Shown: in pieces, positions 50,716 through 59,213 of the stretch
Layout of the letters: each line of letters opens with the position of its first letter
How positions within the stretch are numbered: the first letter of the stretch is position 1
NCBI GenBank assembly: GCA_035540495.1
Contig: DATLGL010000063.1
Location: forward strand, 1-64,000
From: DASVEG01 sp035540495
GTDB lineage: Bacteria > Actinomycetota > Acidimicrobiia > Acidimicrobiales > CADCTF01
Direction: 5' to 3'
Length of the DNA stretch: 64,000 nt
Translations under genes and position numbers: made by a program
The notes under the pieces: model-generated
Databases searched by the model: none
What the model saw: only the letters and a program-made list of their open reading frames with translations
Told to the model about the DNA's origin: nothing

Positions 50716-50754
50716 GGAGGAAATTCTCCGGAACATGTCCGGAGAACTTCCTCC
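50716..50754. terminator. Bidirectional hairpin between the regulator and CIS operon
   Basis: Stem of GGAGGAA / TTCCTCC plus TTCTCCGGA / TCCGGAGAA with one A-C mismatch and a 5-nt loop, in the gap between convergent genes ending at 50688 and 50782. Confidence 0.6.
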
Positions 50755-50781
50755 AGATCGTGCGGGGCGGCGCCGGTCGGA

Positions 50782-51375
50782 TCAGCCGAACAGGCCGCCG
50801 AGCATGCCGCCGAGGCCGCCGAGCATCCCGCCCGGTCCGCCTCCGCCCATCAGCCCGCCGAGCATCCCCATCGGGCTGCCGCCCGGCATCTGGCCCATGA
50901 GCCCGCCCATGGCGCCCATGCCCATGCCGAGGCCCTGGTTCGCCAGGCCGCCGAGCATGCCCATGCCCTGCCCGAGGAGGCCGCCGGCCATGCCCTGCAT
51001 CCCGGGCGGAAGCATCCCGACCGCCTGCTGACCGAGGCCGCCGAGGGCGCCCATGCCCATGCCGATCCCCTGCTGGCCGAGCCCCTGCGCCATGCCCATC
51101 GGGTTCTGCATCGCCTGCTGCGCCATGCCGCCTGCACCGCCGAGGCCGCCGAGCAGGCCGCCCAGGAACCGCTGCACCGGTACCTGTCCCTTCGACGGCG
51201 CGGACGGCCGCCCCAGCGCCGACAGCACGCCGGAGTTGCCGGCCGCGCTCTGCATGCCGAGCATGCCGGCGGGCGACATCAACGACATCGGACCCGCCGA
51301 CTCGCCCGCCTGCGCGCCCTTTGCGAGCACCCGCTCCGCGTCGACGTCGTGATGGTGATCGTGGACCATGCTCAT
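50782..51375 (-). CDS. Gly/Met-rich CIS-associated protein with AGN motif
   Basis: 197 aa. Residues 1-70: HDHHHDVDAERVLAKG, then MQSAAGNSGVLSAL and VPVQRFLGG, resembling the 'QRSAGNxAV...VQR' stretch found near the N-terminus of many CIS-linked DUF4157-type proteins. Residues 70-197 are almost only Gly, Met, Leu, Gln and Ala (GMGMGALGGLGQQ-like repeats). GGGAGGGG precedes the ATG, which overlaps the ACP-GNAT stop (ATGA). Last gene of the operon. Cargo, plug or scaffold are possible roles; none is shown. Confidence 0.72.
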   Translation of the reverse strand: MSMVHDHHHDVDAERVLAKGAQAGESAGPMSLMSPAGMLGMQSAAGNSGVLSALGRPSAPSKGQVPVQRFLGGLLGGLGGAGGMAQQAMQNPMGMAQGLGQQGIGMGMGALGGLGQQAVGMLPPGMQGMAGGLLGQGMGMLGGLANQGLGMGMGAMGGLMGQMPGGSPMGMLGGLMGGGGPGGMLGGLGGMLGGLFG

Positions 51376-52226
51376 GCGAGCCCCTCCCTCGAGTTCTGCG
51401 GTGTGGCCGGCGAGCGCAGCGACTGCACCCGTGGCTCCCCCCACGCCGCCCAACCGTCGCGGTCGATCGCCACGACGGAGACGTCCCACCACTGGCCGTT
51501 GGCGTAGCGGTGGCCCTTCAAGACCCCTTCGACCGAGAACGCGCTGCCCTCGCCGGACACGACGGTCGGCCAGGCGAACGAAGGCACCTCGGCGTACAGC
51601 TTCCGCAAGGGGAAGGTCGCGAACAGGTAGCTCACGAACAACCCCAGCCCTTCCAGCGCCCACCCCGAGCCGATGCGCTCGGGACGCGCCGTCGCCGTGA
51701 CGCGTGCGTGGCCGTCGATGAGGTTTCCGGCGACGGCCTGCACGATCCCGACCCGCTGGGCGCTGCGAACGTCGTCGACCATCATCTGAGCCAGCACGTC
51801 GCGATGCAGCTGCGCGACGAACTCGTCGTAGCTCAGCGGAAGACCACGCGACTTCAGTCGCCACCCGATGTGGGGCGACGTCGCCAGCTCGTACAGGAAC
51901 GGGTGGTCGTCGAGCACGACCGGGCGCAGGCGGAGCCGCCGCGTCTCCAACGCCGTGGCGCTCGTCTGCGGCGCCTCGGTCCCCGCAGGACGCACAGCCG
52001 AGATGGCGTCGTATGCCTGGCCGACCGTGTCGACGCCGTCGGCCACGTCTTCCGGTACGAGCACGCCGGCGTCAGCGACCGCGACCATGAGCTCGACCAT
52101 GCGAAGCGAGTCGAAGCCGAGCTCGTCCCACAACACGGCGTCCTTGGTGACGGCGTCGGGCGCGACGCCGGCCACCTCGGCAACGAGCGCCGCGAAGGCG
52201 TCGAAGGAGAGGTCGGCGCGCGCCAT
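51372..52226 (-). CDS. Acyl carrier domain-GNAT acyltransferase fusion
   Basis: 284 aa. Residues 1-75 form an acyl-carrier (PP-binding) domain with LGFDSLRMVEL; Ser40 is the expected phosphopantetheine site. Residues ~88-270 are a GNAT domain (ETRRLRLRPVVLDDHPFLYELA ... FVSYLFATFPLRKLYAEV ... GVLKGHRY). The carrier could deliver an acyl group in cis to the GNAT. It lies within the CIS operon (2 bp after the zinc-ribbon gene's stop, ATGA into the Gly/Met gene), so the acceptor may be a CIS component or cargo (inference). An upstream GTG gives a 2-residue longer form. Confidence 0.82.
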   Translation of the reverse strand: MARADLSFDAFAALVAEVAGVAPDAVTKDAVLWDELGFDSLRMVELMVAVADAGVLVPEDVADGVDTVGQAYDAISAVRPAGTEAPQTSATALETRRLRLRPVVLDDHPFLYELATSPHIGWRLKSRGLPLSYDEFVAQLHRDVLAQMMVDDVRSAQRVGIVQAVAGNLIDGHARVTATARPERIGSGWALEGLGLFVSYLFATFPLRKLYAEVPSFAWPTVVSGEGSAFSVEGVLKGHRYANGQWWDVSVVAIDRDGWAAWGEPRVQSLRSPATPQNSREGLA

Positions 52227-52228
52227 CG

Positions 52229-54307
52229 TCACGACCGCTTCCGGAACTCGACCTCGGCGATCGAGGTGTCCTGGCCGCCGGTGCCCGGATACACCGAGGT
52301 GATCGTCAGATCGACCCTGGTGATGTCCTTCGCTCCCTTGATGGTGAACGACTGGGCCTTGTTCACCTCGTCGGTGAGGGTGATGTCGGTGCTGCCGCCG
52401 TTGTCGAACACCAGGTGGATGTCCTTCGGCCGTGGCTGCTTCAGGAAGACGTCGGGTTGGTTGGTGTCGATCGCTCCCGGCGTGAGGAGGATCTTGCCGA
52501 GCTCGAACTTCTCGCTGAACGTGAACGACAACGTCTGGCCGATGCCTTCGCCCTCGGCGCCCTCCGCCCAGTAGGTGTTCACCGCGAGATCGGCCGCGAG
52601 GAGCGGGCCGTGGTCGGGCGCCTCGCTGGTGGCGGTCACCTGGATCGGGCGGATCGGGTCGAAGCTCGGGAAGAGCGTGTCGCGAGCCTTCTGGATGCCG
52701 TCGCGCGACGCGCTCATGATGACGCCACGCGTCGACGGAACGACCATCATCCCGCCCACGCCGAGCGCGGCGAGCAGGAAGGTCAGGTTGCGCAGCCGGG
52801 CCATGGCCATCTCGGCCTTGAAGCTCGCTTGCTTGGCCCCGCTCTTGCCCTTCTTCGACTTCGCGGCCTTGCTCGCCTTGGGCTGGCTCTTGCCCCCGCC
52901 GAAGAGCTTCTTCCACCACGGCACCCTCTTGACCGGCTCGGCCTTCGCGAGCGAGTTGCCGCAACGCCGGCAGAACTTGCGGCTGGGGTCGTTGCCGGTG
53001 CCACACGAGTCGCAGACGAGGTCGCCTGGCTTCGGGCCGTCGTCGACCTTGACCTGGCTGGCCGGCTTCGGCGGCGCCTTCGGCTTGGCGGGCGCCTGTG
53101 ACGGCGCCATGGCGGATGCTTGCGCTGCGGCAGCGGCGGCGGGATCGACAGACGGCGGCGTGGCAGCAGGAGCGGCGCCGGCGCCCGGGGCCGTCGGAGC
53201 GGCAGGCGCCGATGCACCGGCGGGCGGCGCCGCCGGCGGACGAGTCGGTGCGACCGGGGCGACGGGAGCGACGGGGGCCGTCGCGGCTGTCGGGGCTGCG
53301 GCGGCCGGGGGAGCGGACGCCGGGGGAGCGGCTTCCGGCGCAGCGGCGCCCGCCTTGGGCTGGGCGAGCAGGGCAGCCGCGCGGCGGGCGGCCTCGGCCC
53401 GCGCCTCGGCCTCCTTGCGCTGACGTTCGGCCTCCGCCCGCTTGCGCATCTCCTCGGCTTCGGCTGCGCGGGCAGCCTCCTCGGCTTCTACCCGAGCGCG
53501 CTCCGCCTCGACGCGTGTCTTCTCGGCTTCGGCTTCCTCGGCCGCGCGCCTGGCCGCTTCCTCGGCTTCGGCCTGCTTGCGGGCTTCCTCGGCCGCCGCC
53601 GCTTCGGCCGCCGCACGCTCGGCCTCCGCTTCGAGGCGCGCCCGCTCGTCGGCGGCCGCCTGATCGGCTTCCGCCTGCCGCCGCGCCTCTTCGGCCGCGG
53701 CGGCTTCGGCGGCGGCTCGTGCTGCTTCGGCTTCGAGGCGGGCTTGCTCCTCGGCCGCTGCGCGCGCAGAAGCCTCGGCTTCCGCGCGGCGGCGAGCCTC
53801 CTCGGCTGCAGCCGCCTCTGCTGCCACACGCTCGAGCTCGGCCTTCTCGCGAGCCGCCTGCTCCGCCGCGGCGGCCTCCTCCGCCGCCTTGCGAGCCGCC
53901 TCCTCTGCGGCCGCTGCAGCCTCTTGGGCTCGGCGGGCGGCTTCGGCTTCTTCTGCCGCGCGGCGGGCCGCTTCGGCTTCTTCTGCCGCGCGGCGGGCGG
54001 CTTCGGCTTCGTCGTCAGCGGCAGGGGCAGGGGCCGCGGCCGGTGCTTCGCCGTCGACGACATCGACGCCGCTCGACTGCGGCGCGGCCAGGTCGGTGCC
54101 GGAGGCCTGACCCTCGATGCCCACGGCCGCCTTCACGCGGTCGATGAGGCCGACCTTCTCGGGCTCGGCCTCGACCGGCTCAGGGGCGACCTCGACCGGC
54201 TTCGGCTCCTCGACCTTCTGGCCGACCCACTCGAGGAACTTGCCGCACGAGCCGCAGAACTCGTCGTTGTCGCCGTTGTGGTTGCCGCAGTTGGTGCAGA
54301 TGATCAC
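52229..54307 (-). CDS. Zinc-ribbon / coiled-coil / TM / discoidin-like CIS-associated protein
   Basis: 692 aa. Zinc ribbon 1: C4, C7, C18, C21. Ala/Glu/Arg coiled coil ~98-312. Pro/Ala linker ~318-428. Zinc ribbon 2: C432, C435, C446, C449. Basic KKGKSG patch, then one TM helix ~506-524. C-terminal ~555-690 is a beta-sandwich resembling discoidin/NADase-type glycan-binding domains (LLAADLAVNTYWAEG, IAEVEFRK). The layout puts ribbons and coil in the cytoplasm and the sandwich outside. A membrane tether or docking factor for the CIS is plausible (inference). ATGA overlap with the upstream tail gene. Confidence 0.8.
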   Translation of the reverse strand: MIICTNCGNHNGDNDEFCGSCGKFLEWVGQKVEEPKPVEVAPEPVEAEPEKVGLIDRVKAAVGIEGQASGTDLAAPQSSGVDVVDGEAPAAAPAPAADDEAEAARRAAEEAEAARRAAEEAEAARRAQEAAAAAEEAARKAAEEAAAAEQAAREKAELERVAAEAAAAEEARRRAEAEASARAAAEEQARLEAEAARAAAEAAAAEEARRQAEADQAAADERARLEAEAERAAAEAAAAEEARKQAEAEEAARRAAEEAEAEKTRVEAERARVEAEEAARAAEAEEMRKRAEAERQRKEAEARAEAARRAAALLAQPKAGAAAPEAAPPASAPPAAAAPTAATAPVAPVAPVAPTRPPAAPPAGASAPAAPTAPGAGAAPAATPPSVDPAAAAAAQASAMAPSQAPAKPKAPPKPASQVKVDDGPKPGDLVCDSCGTGNDPSRKFCRRCGNSLAKAEPVKRVPWWKKLFGGGKSQPKASKAAKSKKGKSGAKQASFKAEMAMARLRNLTFLLAALGVGGMMVVPSTRGVIMSASRDGIQKARDTLFPSFDPIRPIQVTATSEAPDHGPLLAADLAVNTYWAEGAEGEGIGQTLSFTFSEKFELGKILLTPGAIDTNQPDVFLKQPRPKDIHLVFDNGGSTDITLTDEVNKAQSFTIKGAKDITRVDLTITSVYPGTGGQDTSIAEVEFRKRS

Positions 54308-54858
54308 GCCGGCACCACCTCTACGGTCGCCACCACGTGGGCGGGCAGGTGCCGCTCGACGGCCTGGCGCACCCGATCGAGCCGGTCTTCACGCTCGGGG
54401 CCAGCGGCCGGTAGCTCGTCGACGCGCACGCGCACGGTCACCCGCGGCTCCGCCGCGCCTGGCATGTCGCCGCCCGGTTCGACGCTCCACGCCGTGGCGC
54501 CGGAGTCGTCGATCTCGGGGCGAACGCCGGCGTGCAGCTCGATCAGGTCGGCGAGGCCGCGCGCCGTGCCGGCCCAGCCGAGCAGCTCCACGGCCTTGGC
54601 CACGAGCGCACGCTGGCGTTCCTCGGGAAGCGCCTCGTCCCATTCGGACGACACCCACTCCGCGATCCACGCGAGGTAGTCGGGCGGTGCCAGCCACGGG
54701 TCGATGTAGCTCTCGATCGCATCGAGCGTCAGGAAGATCGGAGCGAGCACGACGTCGAGGCCGCCGGTGAACCCGAGCGCGACCTCGTCGTCCTGGAAGA
54801 GCGCAGGGAGCTCGAGTCCGATCGGGTGAGGCGACTCGAGCCCTTCGATGGTTCCGCG
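54304..54858 (-). CDS. CIS baseplate protein, phage tail protein I-like (Afp12-region type)
   Basis: 184 aa. The N-terminus RGTIEGLESPHPIGLELPALFQDDE and LAPPDYLAWIAEWV, ELLGWAGTARGLADLIELHAGV match the 'phage tail protein' family that follows gpJ-like genes in CIS loci. GTG 54858 is preferred because family members start at RGxxxGLxSPxP; a TTG at 54891 would add 11 residues. Probably part of the baseplate wedge. Confidence 0.85.
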   Translation of the reverse strand, partial: RGTIEGLESPHPIGLELPALFQDDEVALGFTGGLDVVLAPIFLTLDAIESYIDPWLAPPDYLAWIAEWVSSEWDEALPEERQRALVAKAVELLGWAGTARGLADLIELHAGVRPEIDDSGATAWSVEPGGDMPGAAEPRVTVRVRVDELPAAGPEREDRLDRVRQAVERHLPAHVVATVEVVPA

Positions 54859-54916
54859 CACGTCTAGAGAACTTCCCGCCTGGCCATGCAATCGAGGGTA
54901 CCGCCGTCGACCTGCG

Positions 54917-56869
54917 TCATCGGGACCGCACGTTCACTTGATGCCCCCACGAGAAGACGAGCGCGTTCGGCTCGACCGGCAACGTCTGCACCTCGGCGGC
55001 GCGCGTGCCCTCGATCGGTGACGCCGGGTAGATCCGGACCTGTTCGACCGCCTCGACGCCGGGCACCGCCTGCAGCACGGCGTACGCCTCGCCCTGGGTG
55101 ACCTGCCGCCCGAACGGCCAGCCCCTGCCGTCACTCCCGCCTCGGATCGGGTGGAAGTACGTGTAGAGCGCGGCGACCGCGTCCTTCTCGACCTTCTTCG
55201 AGTCGTGGCGGGGCTTTGCCCGGAGGAGCGCCACGACGCTGAGCGGCGCGTAGCGCGCCGATTCGACCTTCACCCGCGCGCCGATCGTGCGTCGCTCGTC
55301 GAGGTAGTCCGCGATCGCCGAGAGCACGTCGTCGTTGGGGAGCAGGTCGCCGAACTCGATCGCGCCGTTCTCGTCCTCCTCGACGTGGGGGACGATGTGC
55401 ACGCGCACGCCGCCGGCCTCGGTGCCGTCCTCGCCCGCCGGGATGCAACGGGCGCGCGCCACGTGGTGGTGCGCTTCTTCGGCCAGACGCTCGTAGTCGG
55501 CGCGAGTGACGGCGCGGTTGCGCGTCCGGAGCAGCAGCGGGCCGCGCAGCTTCGCGTCCTCGATCGTCTCGGCATCGAGGCCGCCCAGGCCGGGGCGCCG
55601 GTTCGAGGTGTCGTTCACGAATGGCACCTGGTCCTGGAGGACGGTGATCGTGTTGCGCGCGACGTTGCCCCGGCTCCCACCGCCGCTGCGGTACTGGGGC
55701 AGACGGATCGCGCCGCCCTTCGGCGGCACGGCCCCGTACTGGCGGACGGAGCCGTCGGGCTGGCGGATCGCCGGTCCGAAGACCACCTCGCCGGTGTTCT
55801 CGTCGAGCTGGAAGTGCCGGTCGAGGTCTCCGCTCATGGCGAAGTCCTCCACCTGTGTCCACTCCTGCCAGCCTTCGATCGACGACACCTCGACGACGTA
55901 GCCGGCCTCGACCGGAACGATCGGCGGGTGCTCGACGCGGAAGCGCTGCGACGGCACGCCTTCCGACATGCCGACGATCTCGTCGGTGATGATCTCGGCG
56001 TTGACGGCTTCGGCGGTACCGCCGATCGTCGCCGCGCTGACGCGGTGGATCCGCGGTGATGCGCTGTACGCGGGCGCCCAGTCGGCGACGGGCTCGGTCA
56101 CCCGGCAGCGGATCCAGCCGGCGTTCAGGCGGAGGATCGCCGCGTGGGCGGTGTGCTCGACCGGGAGGTGGAGCACGACCTCACCGTTGCGGTTGAGGCC
56201 GCCGGTGGTGTCGCGCTCGAGATCGCACGGCTCCCACGTGTCGCCGTTCCACGCCTCCCAAACCAGCGGCGGGTAGTCGGGGTTGACGCCGACGCCCTCG
56301 ATCGAGCACTCGAACTCGAGTGACACGACGCACCGCGGAGCGGCGTTCGACAGGCCGATGTAGAAGCAGTCGCCGACGTTCGGGACGCGATCGAAGCAGA
56401 GGAACGCCTGGCCGCTGTCGAGGGTCTCCGTCTGGTTGACCTGGAGGTTGTTGATCTCCGTGACGACGTAGCCGCGCGACGACGGGACGATGTCGAGCGC
56501 CTCGGTCGTGGTGAACACGACCGGCTCGTCCTCGCCGCGTGACGTCGCGGCCTGCGTGCCGTGCGGCACGTGCACGTTCTCCTCGAGAGACGTCGAGAGC
56601 CAGAACGTCACGGGTGCAGTCGCCGCCGCAGGCGCCTGCAGCTTCACGCCCAGTAGCTCGAGGAACTTCACGTAGATGCGGTCGGGCACGCGGTTCAGGC
56701 GCCAGATCAGCTGATCGACCATGTACGCGAACGTCTCGATCAGCGTGACGCCGGGATCGCTCACGTTGTGATCGGTCCACTCGGGACAGCGCTGCTGCAC
56801 CATGCGCTTGGCGTCGTCGACGAGCGACTGGAAGTTGCGGTCGTCGAGGTTGGGCACGGGGAGGGTCAT
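54917..56869 (-). CDS. Putative baseplate assembly protein (gpJ/Afp11-like)
   Basis: 650 aa. PNLDDRNFQSLVDDAKRMVQQRCPEWTDHNVSDPGVTLIETFAYMVDQL is the typical start of the 'putative baseplate assembly protein' family; the C-terminal half contains a baseplate J-like region (RTRNRAVTRADYERLAEEA ... GVEAVEQVRIYP). Baseplate wedge component that triggers sheath contraction. ATG overlaps the gp25 gene's stop (ATGA). Confidence 0.92.
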   Translation of the reverse strand: MTLPVPNLDDRNFQSLVDDAKRMVQQRCPEWTDHNVSDPGVTLIETFAYMVDQLIWRLNRVPDRIYVKFLELLGVKLQAPAAATAPVTFWLSTSLEENVHVPHGTQAATSRGEDEPVVFTTTEALDIVPSSRGYVVTEINNLQVNQTETLDSGQAFLCFDRVPNVGDCFYIGLSNAAPRCVVSLEFECSIEGVGVNPDYPPLVWEAWNGDTWEPCDLERDTTGGLNRNGEVVLHLPVEHTAHAAILRLNAGWIRCRVTEPVADWAPAYSASPRIHRVSAATIGGTAEAVNAEIITDEIVGMSEGVPSQRFRVEHPPIVPVEAGYVVEVSSIEGWQEWTQVEDFAMSGDLDRHFQLDENTGEVVFGPAIRQPDGSVRQYGAVPPKGGAIRLPQYRSGGGSRGNVARNTITVLQDQVPFVNDTSNRRPGLGGLDAETIEDAKLRGPLLLRTRNRAVTRADYERLAEEAHHHVARARCIPAGEDGTEAGGVRVHIVPHVEEDENGAIEFGDLLPNDDVLSAIADYLDERRTIGARVKVESARYAPLSVVALLRAKPRHDSKKVEKDAVAALYTYFHPIRGGSDGRGWPFGRQVTQGEAYAVLQAVPGVEAVEQVRIYPASPIEGTRAAEVQTLPVEPNALVFSWGHQVNVRSR

Positions 56870-57273
56870 GCTGGCTCTTCCTCGGAGGGGATCCGGTAGA
56901 AGGGGAACACGAGGTTGCGCGGGTCGTTCGCGCCCTTCACTCGGTACGTGACCGAGATGTACATCACCGCGGAGTCACCGGCGTCGTACGTGACGTCGAC
57001 GTCGTCGACCTCCACGCGCGGCTCCCACCGCTCGAGCGAGCGCCGCACCTCGTACGCGGCCTCGCCGGCGGTCGTCGCGTTCGCAGGCGCGAACACGAGG
57101 TCGTGGATGCCGCACCCGAACTCGGGCCGCATCGGGCGCTCGCCGTAGGCGGTGCCGAGGATCAGCCGGATGGCCTGGCGCAGCTCCTCGTCCTCCTTGA
57201 CGAGCGCGAGCGAGCCGCCCGCGCCGATGCGCAAGGGGAAGGAGATGCCTTGGCCGACGAATTCCTCGGCCAT
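56866..57273 (-). CDS. gp25-like baseplate wedge protein (GPW/gp25 family)
   Basis: 135 aa. ISFPLRIGAGGSLALVKEDEELRQAIRLILGTAYGERPMRPEFGCGIHDLVF is the gp25/TssE-like signature including the E-R-P...G core. Links baseplate to the first sheath ring. Start overlaps the spike gene's stop (TGATG). Confidence 0.93.
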   Translation of the reverse strand: MAEEFVGQGISFPLRIGAGGSLALVKEDEELRQAIRLILGTAYGERPMRPEFGCGIHDLVFAPANATTAGEAAYEVRRSLERWEPRVEVDDVDVTYDAGDSAVMYISVTYRVKGANDPRNLVFPFYRIPSEEEPA

Positions 57274-59213
57274 CAGTTGATCTTCACCATCGCGGCCTTG
57301 ACCTCGGCCATCGCTTGACCGGCGACCTGGGCTTGCGCGCCTTCGAGCTTCGCGATCGCGCTGCTCTTCAGGGTGGCCCCGCCGGTGCCTTCGATCGTGG
57401 CGTTGGCCTTCGCCTTGGCCTCGAAGTTCGTCTGCGCGTCGACCTTCACGTTGAGGCCCTTCAAGGTGATGTCCTTCTGGGCTTCGAAGGTGATGTTGTT
57501 GGTCGCCTTCACCATCACGTCCTTGTCGGTCTCGACCTTCATCCCGTCGGGCCCGAGGGTGAAGGTGGTCTTCGCTCCGTTCGTGACCGCGACGGTGATC
57601 GTGTTCTCCTTGTCGTCGAGCTTGATCGTGAGCGCCTTCTTGCCGCTCTTGACCTCGATCAGCTCCTCGCCCGCCTTGTCCTGGAACACGATGTGGTGAC
57701 CGGCACGGCTCGTGAAGCCGCGCTTCTCGACCTTTCCGCCCTGGATCGCCTGGGCGTCGAAGGCGGGCTGGGTCGGCTTGTCCCTGCCGTTCCACACGCC
57801 GCCGAGCACGAACCCGGAGCGCGGGTCGCCGTGCTCGAACGCGACGACGACCTCGTCGTTCGCCTCGGGGATCATGGTGAAGCCGCGACCCGCGCCCGCG
57901 CCCGCGCTCACGACCCGGAGCCAGTCGGACTCGTAGGTCGCGTCGAACTGCGGGAACTTGACCTTGACCCGGCCGAGCTTCTCGGGGTCGTTGTTGTTCG
58001 TGACGATGCCGATGAGCACGCCCGGGAACCGGCCGCTGAGCACGTCGTCGCGCGACCTGCTCGCCTCGCCGCCCACGCCACGGTCTTCGAGCCCGCCGCA
58101 CACGACACGCGTCGTGTACTCGCCGGCCTCGAGCTGATGCTCCGCGGTGGTGACGACGTACTTGCCCGCCATCGGATGCGTCGTCGGACCGACGCTGATG
58201 GGGACGCCCGCGAGCATCGAAGGGTTGCCGATCGTGACGGCCTCCACACGCCCGAACGTCGAGGCGATCTCCGATGCGACCGACGTCGCGAGCTTCGTCG
58301 CGTGGCTCTGGCTGGCGAGCGGAACGGTCGACGTCAGGAACGTCTTCGTCGTCGTCATGAGGCCGGCGTTCGCCGCGTCGATCGGCTGCATCGCGGCGAC
58401 CGCCATGTTCTTGCCGGGTGCGGTGCCGATGGTCTTCGACGCGACGATCTCCGACTTCGTCTTCGAGTTCCAGCCCCGCGCCTCGACCTTGTTGACGAGG
58501 TACTCGCCGGAGTACGACACGTCGAAGCGCGCGACATCGTCACCGAGCACCAGCTGCGCCGGCGTGCTCGACCCGGGGCTCGCGGGCGAGGGAGCGCTCG
58601 ACGCCGCGGGAGGTGCGCAGAACTCGACCTTGCCTTCCTTCATGCGGAAGACCATCCCGAACTCCGCTGCGAGTCGCTCGATGAAGTCGCCGTCCGACTC
58701 GTGCCACTGCGAGATGTAGTCGAACACGACGTTGACCGAGTCGATCGTGCCCGGCATGAGGCCCGACTCGAGGATCAGCGTCCTCACGACGGCGTCGGGC
58801 GTCGTCTTCAGGTACGCCTTCGTGCGGCGCCCGTGGTACAGCAGCTGCAGCTTGTCGGAGCACCGAACGCGAGTGATGGTCTGGTGGCCTTCTCGGGTCG
58901 CGTCGATGCCGACGACGATGCCGTCGAAGATCTTGCCGCCACCGCGCGACATGCCGGGCAGAGCGGCGCCGTCCTTGATCTCGACGGTGATCGGCGTGCC
59001 GATCCTCGCGAAGGTCGGGATGTCGAACTCGTGATCGTGGAACACGAGGTCGCACGTCGAGGCGCCGCGGATCACCGACCGCACGAGGCCACCGATCAGG
59101 CGGTCGGCCTTCGCTGCGGGGAGTGCGGCGCCGGCGACCTTGACGTGCCAGTTGACCGCGTTGCTACGCGCCGCGATCGACCCGGACAACGCGCCAGCGA
59201 GGGAACCGAGCAT
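57273..59213 (-). CDS. VgrG-like central spike/hub protein (Afp8-like)
   Basis: 646 aa. Residues ~1-370 are the gp27/late-control-D-like hub (VRCSDKLQLLYHGRR, SDGDFIERLAAEFGMVFRMKEG). About 390-490 is the gp5-type OB fold (GIVTNNNDPEKLGRVKVKFPQF, EHGDPRSGFVLGGVWNG). About 500-646 is a repetitive beta-helix spike of short KxxTIxL/ITL strands. No C-terminal toxin extension. A separate PAAR tip is not found in the window. TGATG coupling at both ends. Confidence 0.92.
   Translation of the reverse strand: MLGSLAGALSGSIAARSNAVNWHVKVAGAALPAAKADRLIGGLVRSVIRGASTCDLVFHDHEFDIPTFARIGTPITVEIKDGAALPGMSRGGGKIFDGIVVGIDATREGHQTITRVRCSDKLQLLYHGRRTKAYLKTTPDAVVRTLILESGLMPGTIDSVNVVFDYISQWHESDGDFIERLAAEFGMVFRMKEGKVEFCAPPAASSAPSPASPGSSTPAQLVLGDDVARFDVSYSGEYLVNKVEARGWNSKTKSEIVASKTIGTAPGKNMAVAAMQPIDAANAGLMTTTKTFLTSTVPLASQSHATKLATSVASEIASTFGRVEAVTIGNPSMLAGVPISVGPTTHPMAGKYVVTTAEHQLEAGEYTTRVVCGGLEDRGVGGEASRSRDDVLSGRFPGVLIGIVTNNNDPEKLGRVKVKFPQFDATYESDWLRVVSAGAGAGRGFTMIPEANDEVVVAFEHGDPRSGFVLGGVWNGRDKPTQPAFDAQAIQGGKVEKRGFTSRAGHHIVFQDKAGEELIEVKSGKKALTIKLDDKENTITVAVTNGAKTTFTLGPDGMKVETDKDVMVKATNNITFEAQKDITLKGLNVKVDAQTNFEAKAKANATIEGTGGATLKSSAIAKLEGAQAQVAGQAMAEVKAAMVKIN

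Noticed and set aside
53400..54030. Tandem-repeat-like DNA that could be read as a repeat array or CRISPR
   Set aside because: It is the coding sequence of the Ala/Glu/Arg coiled coil; no regular repeat-spacer structure.
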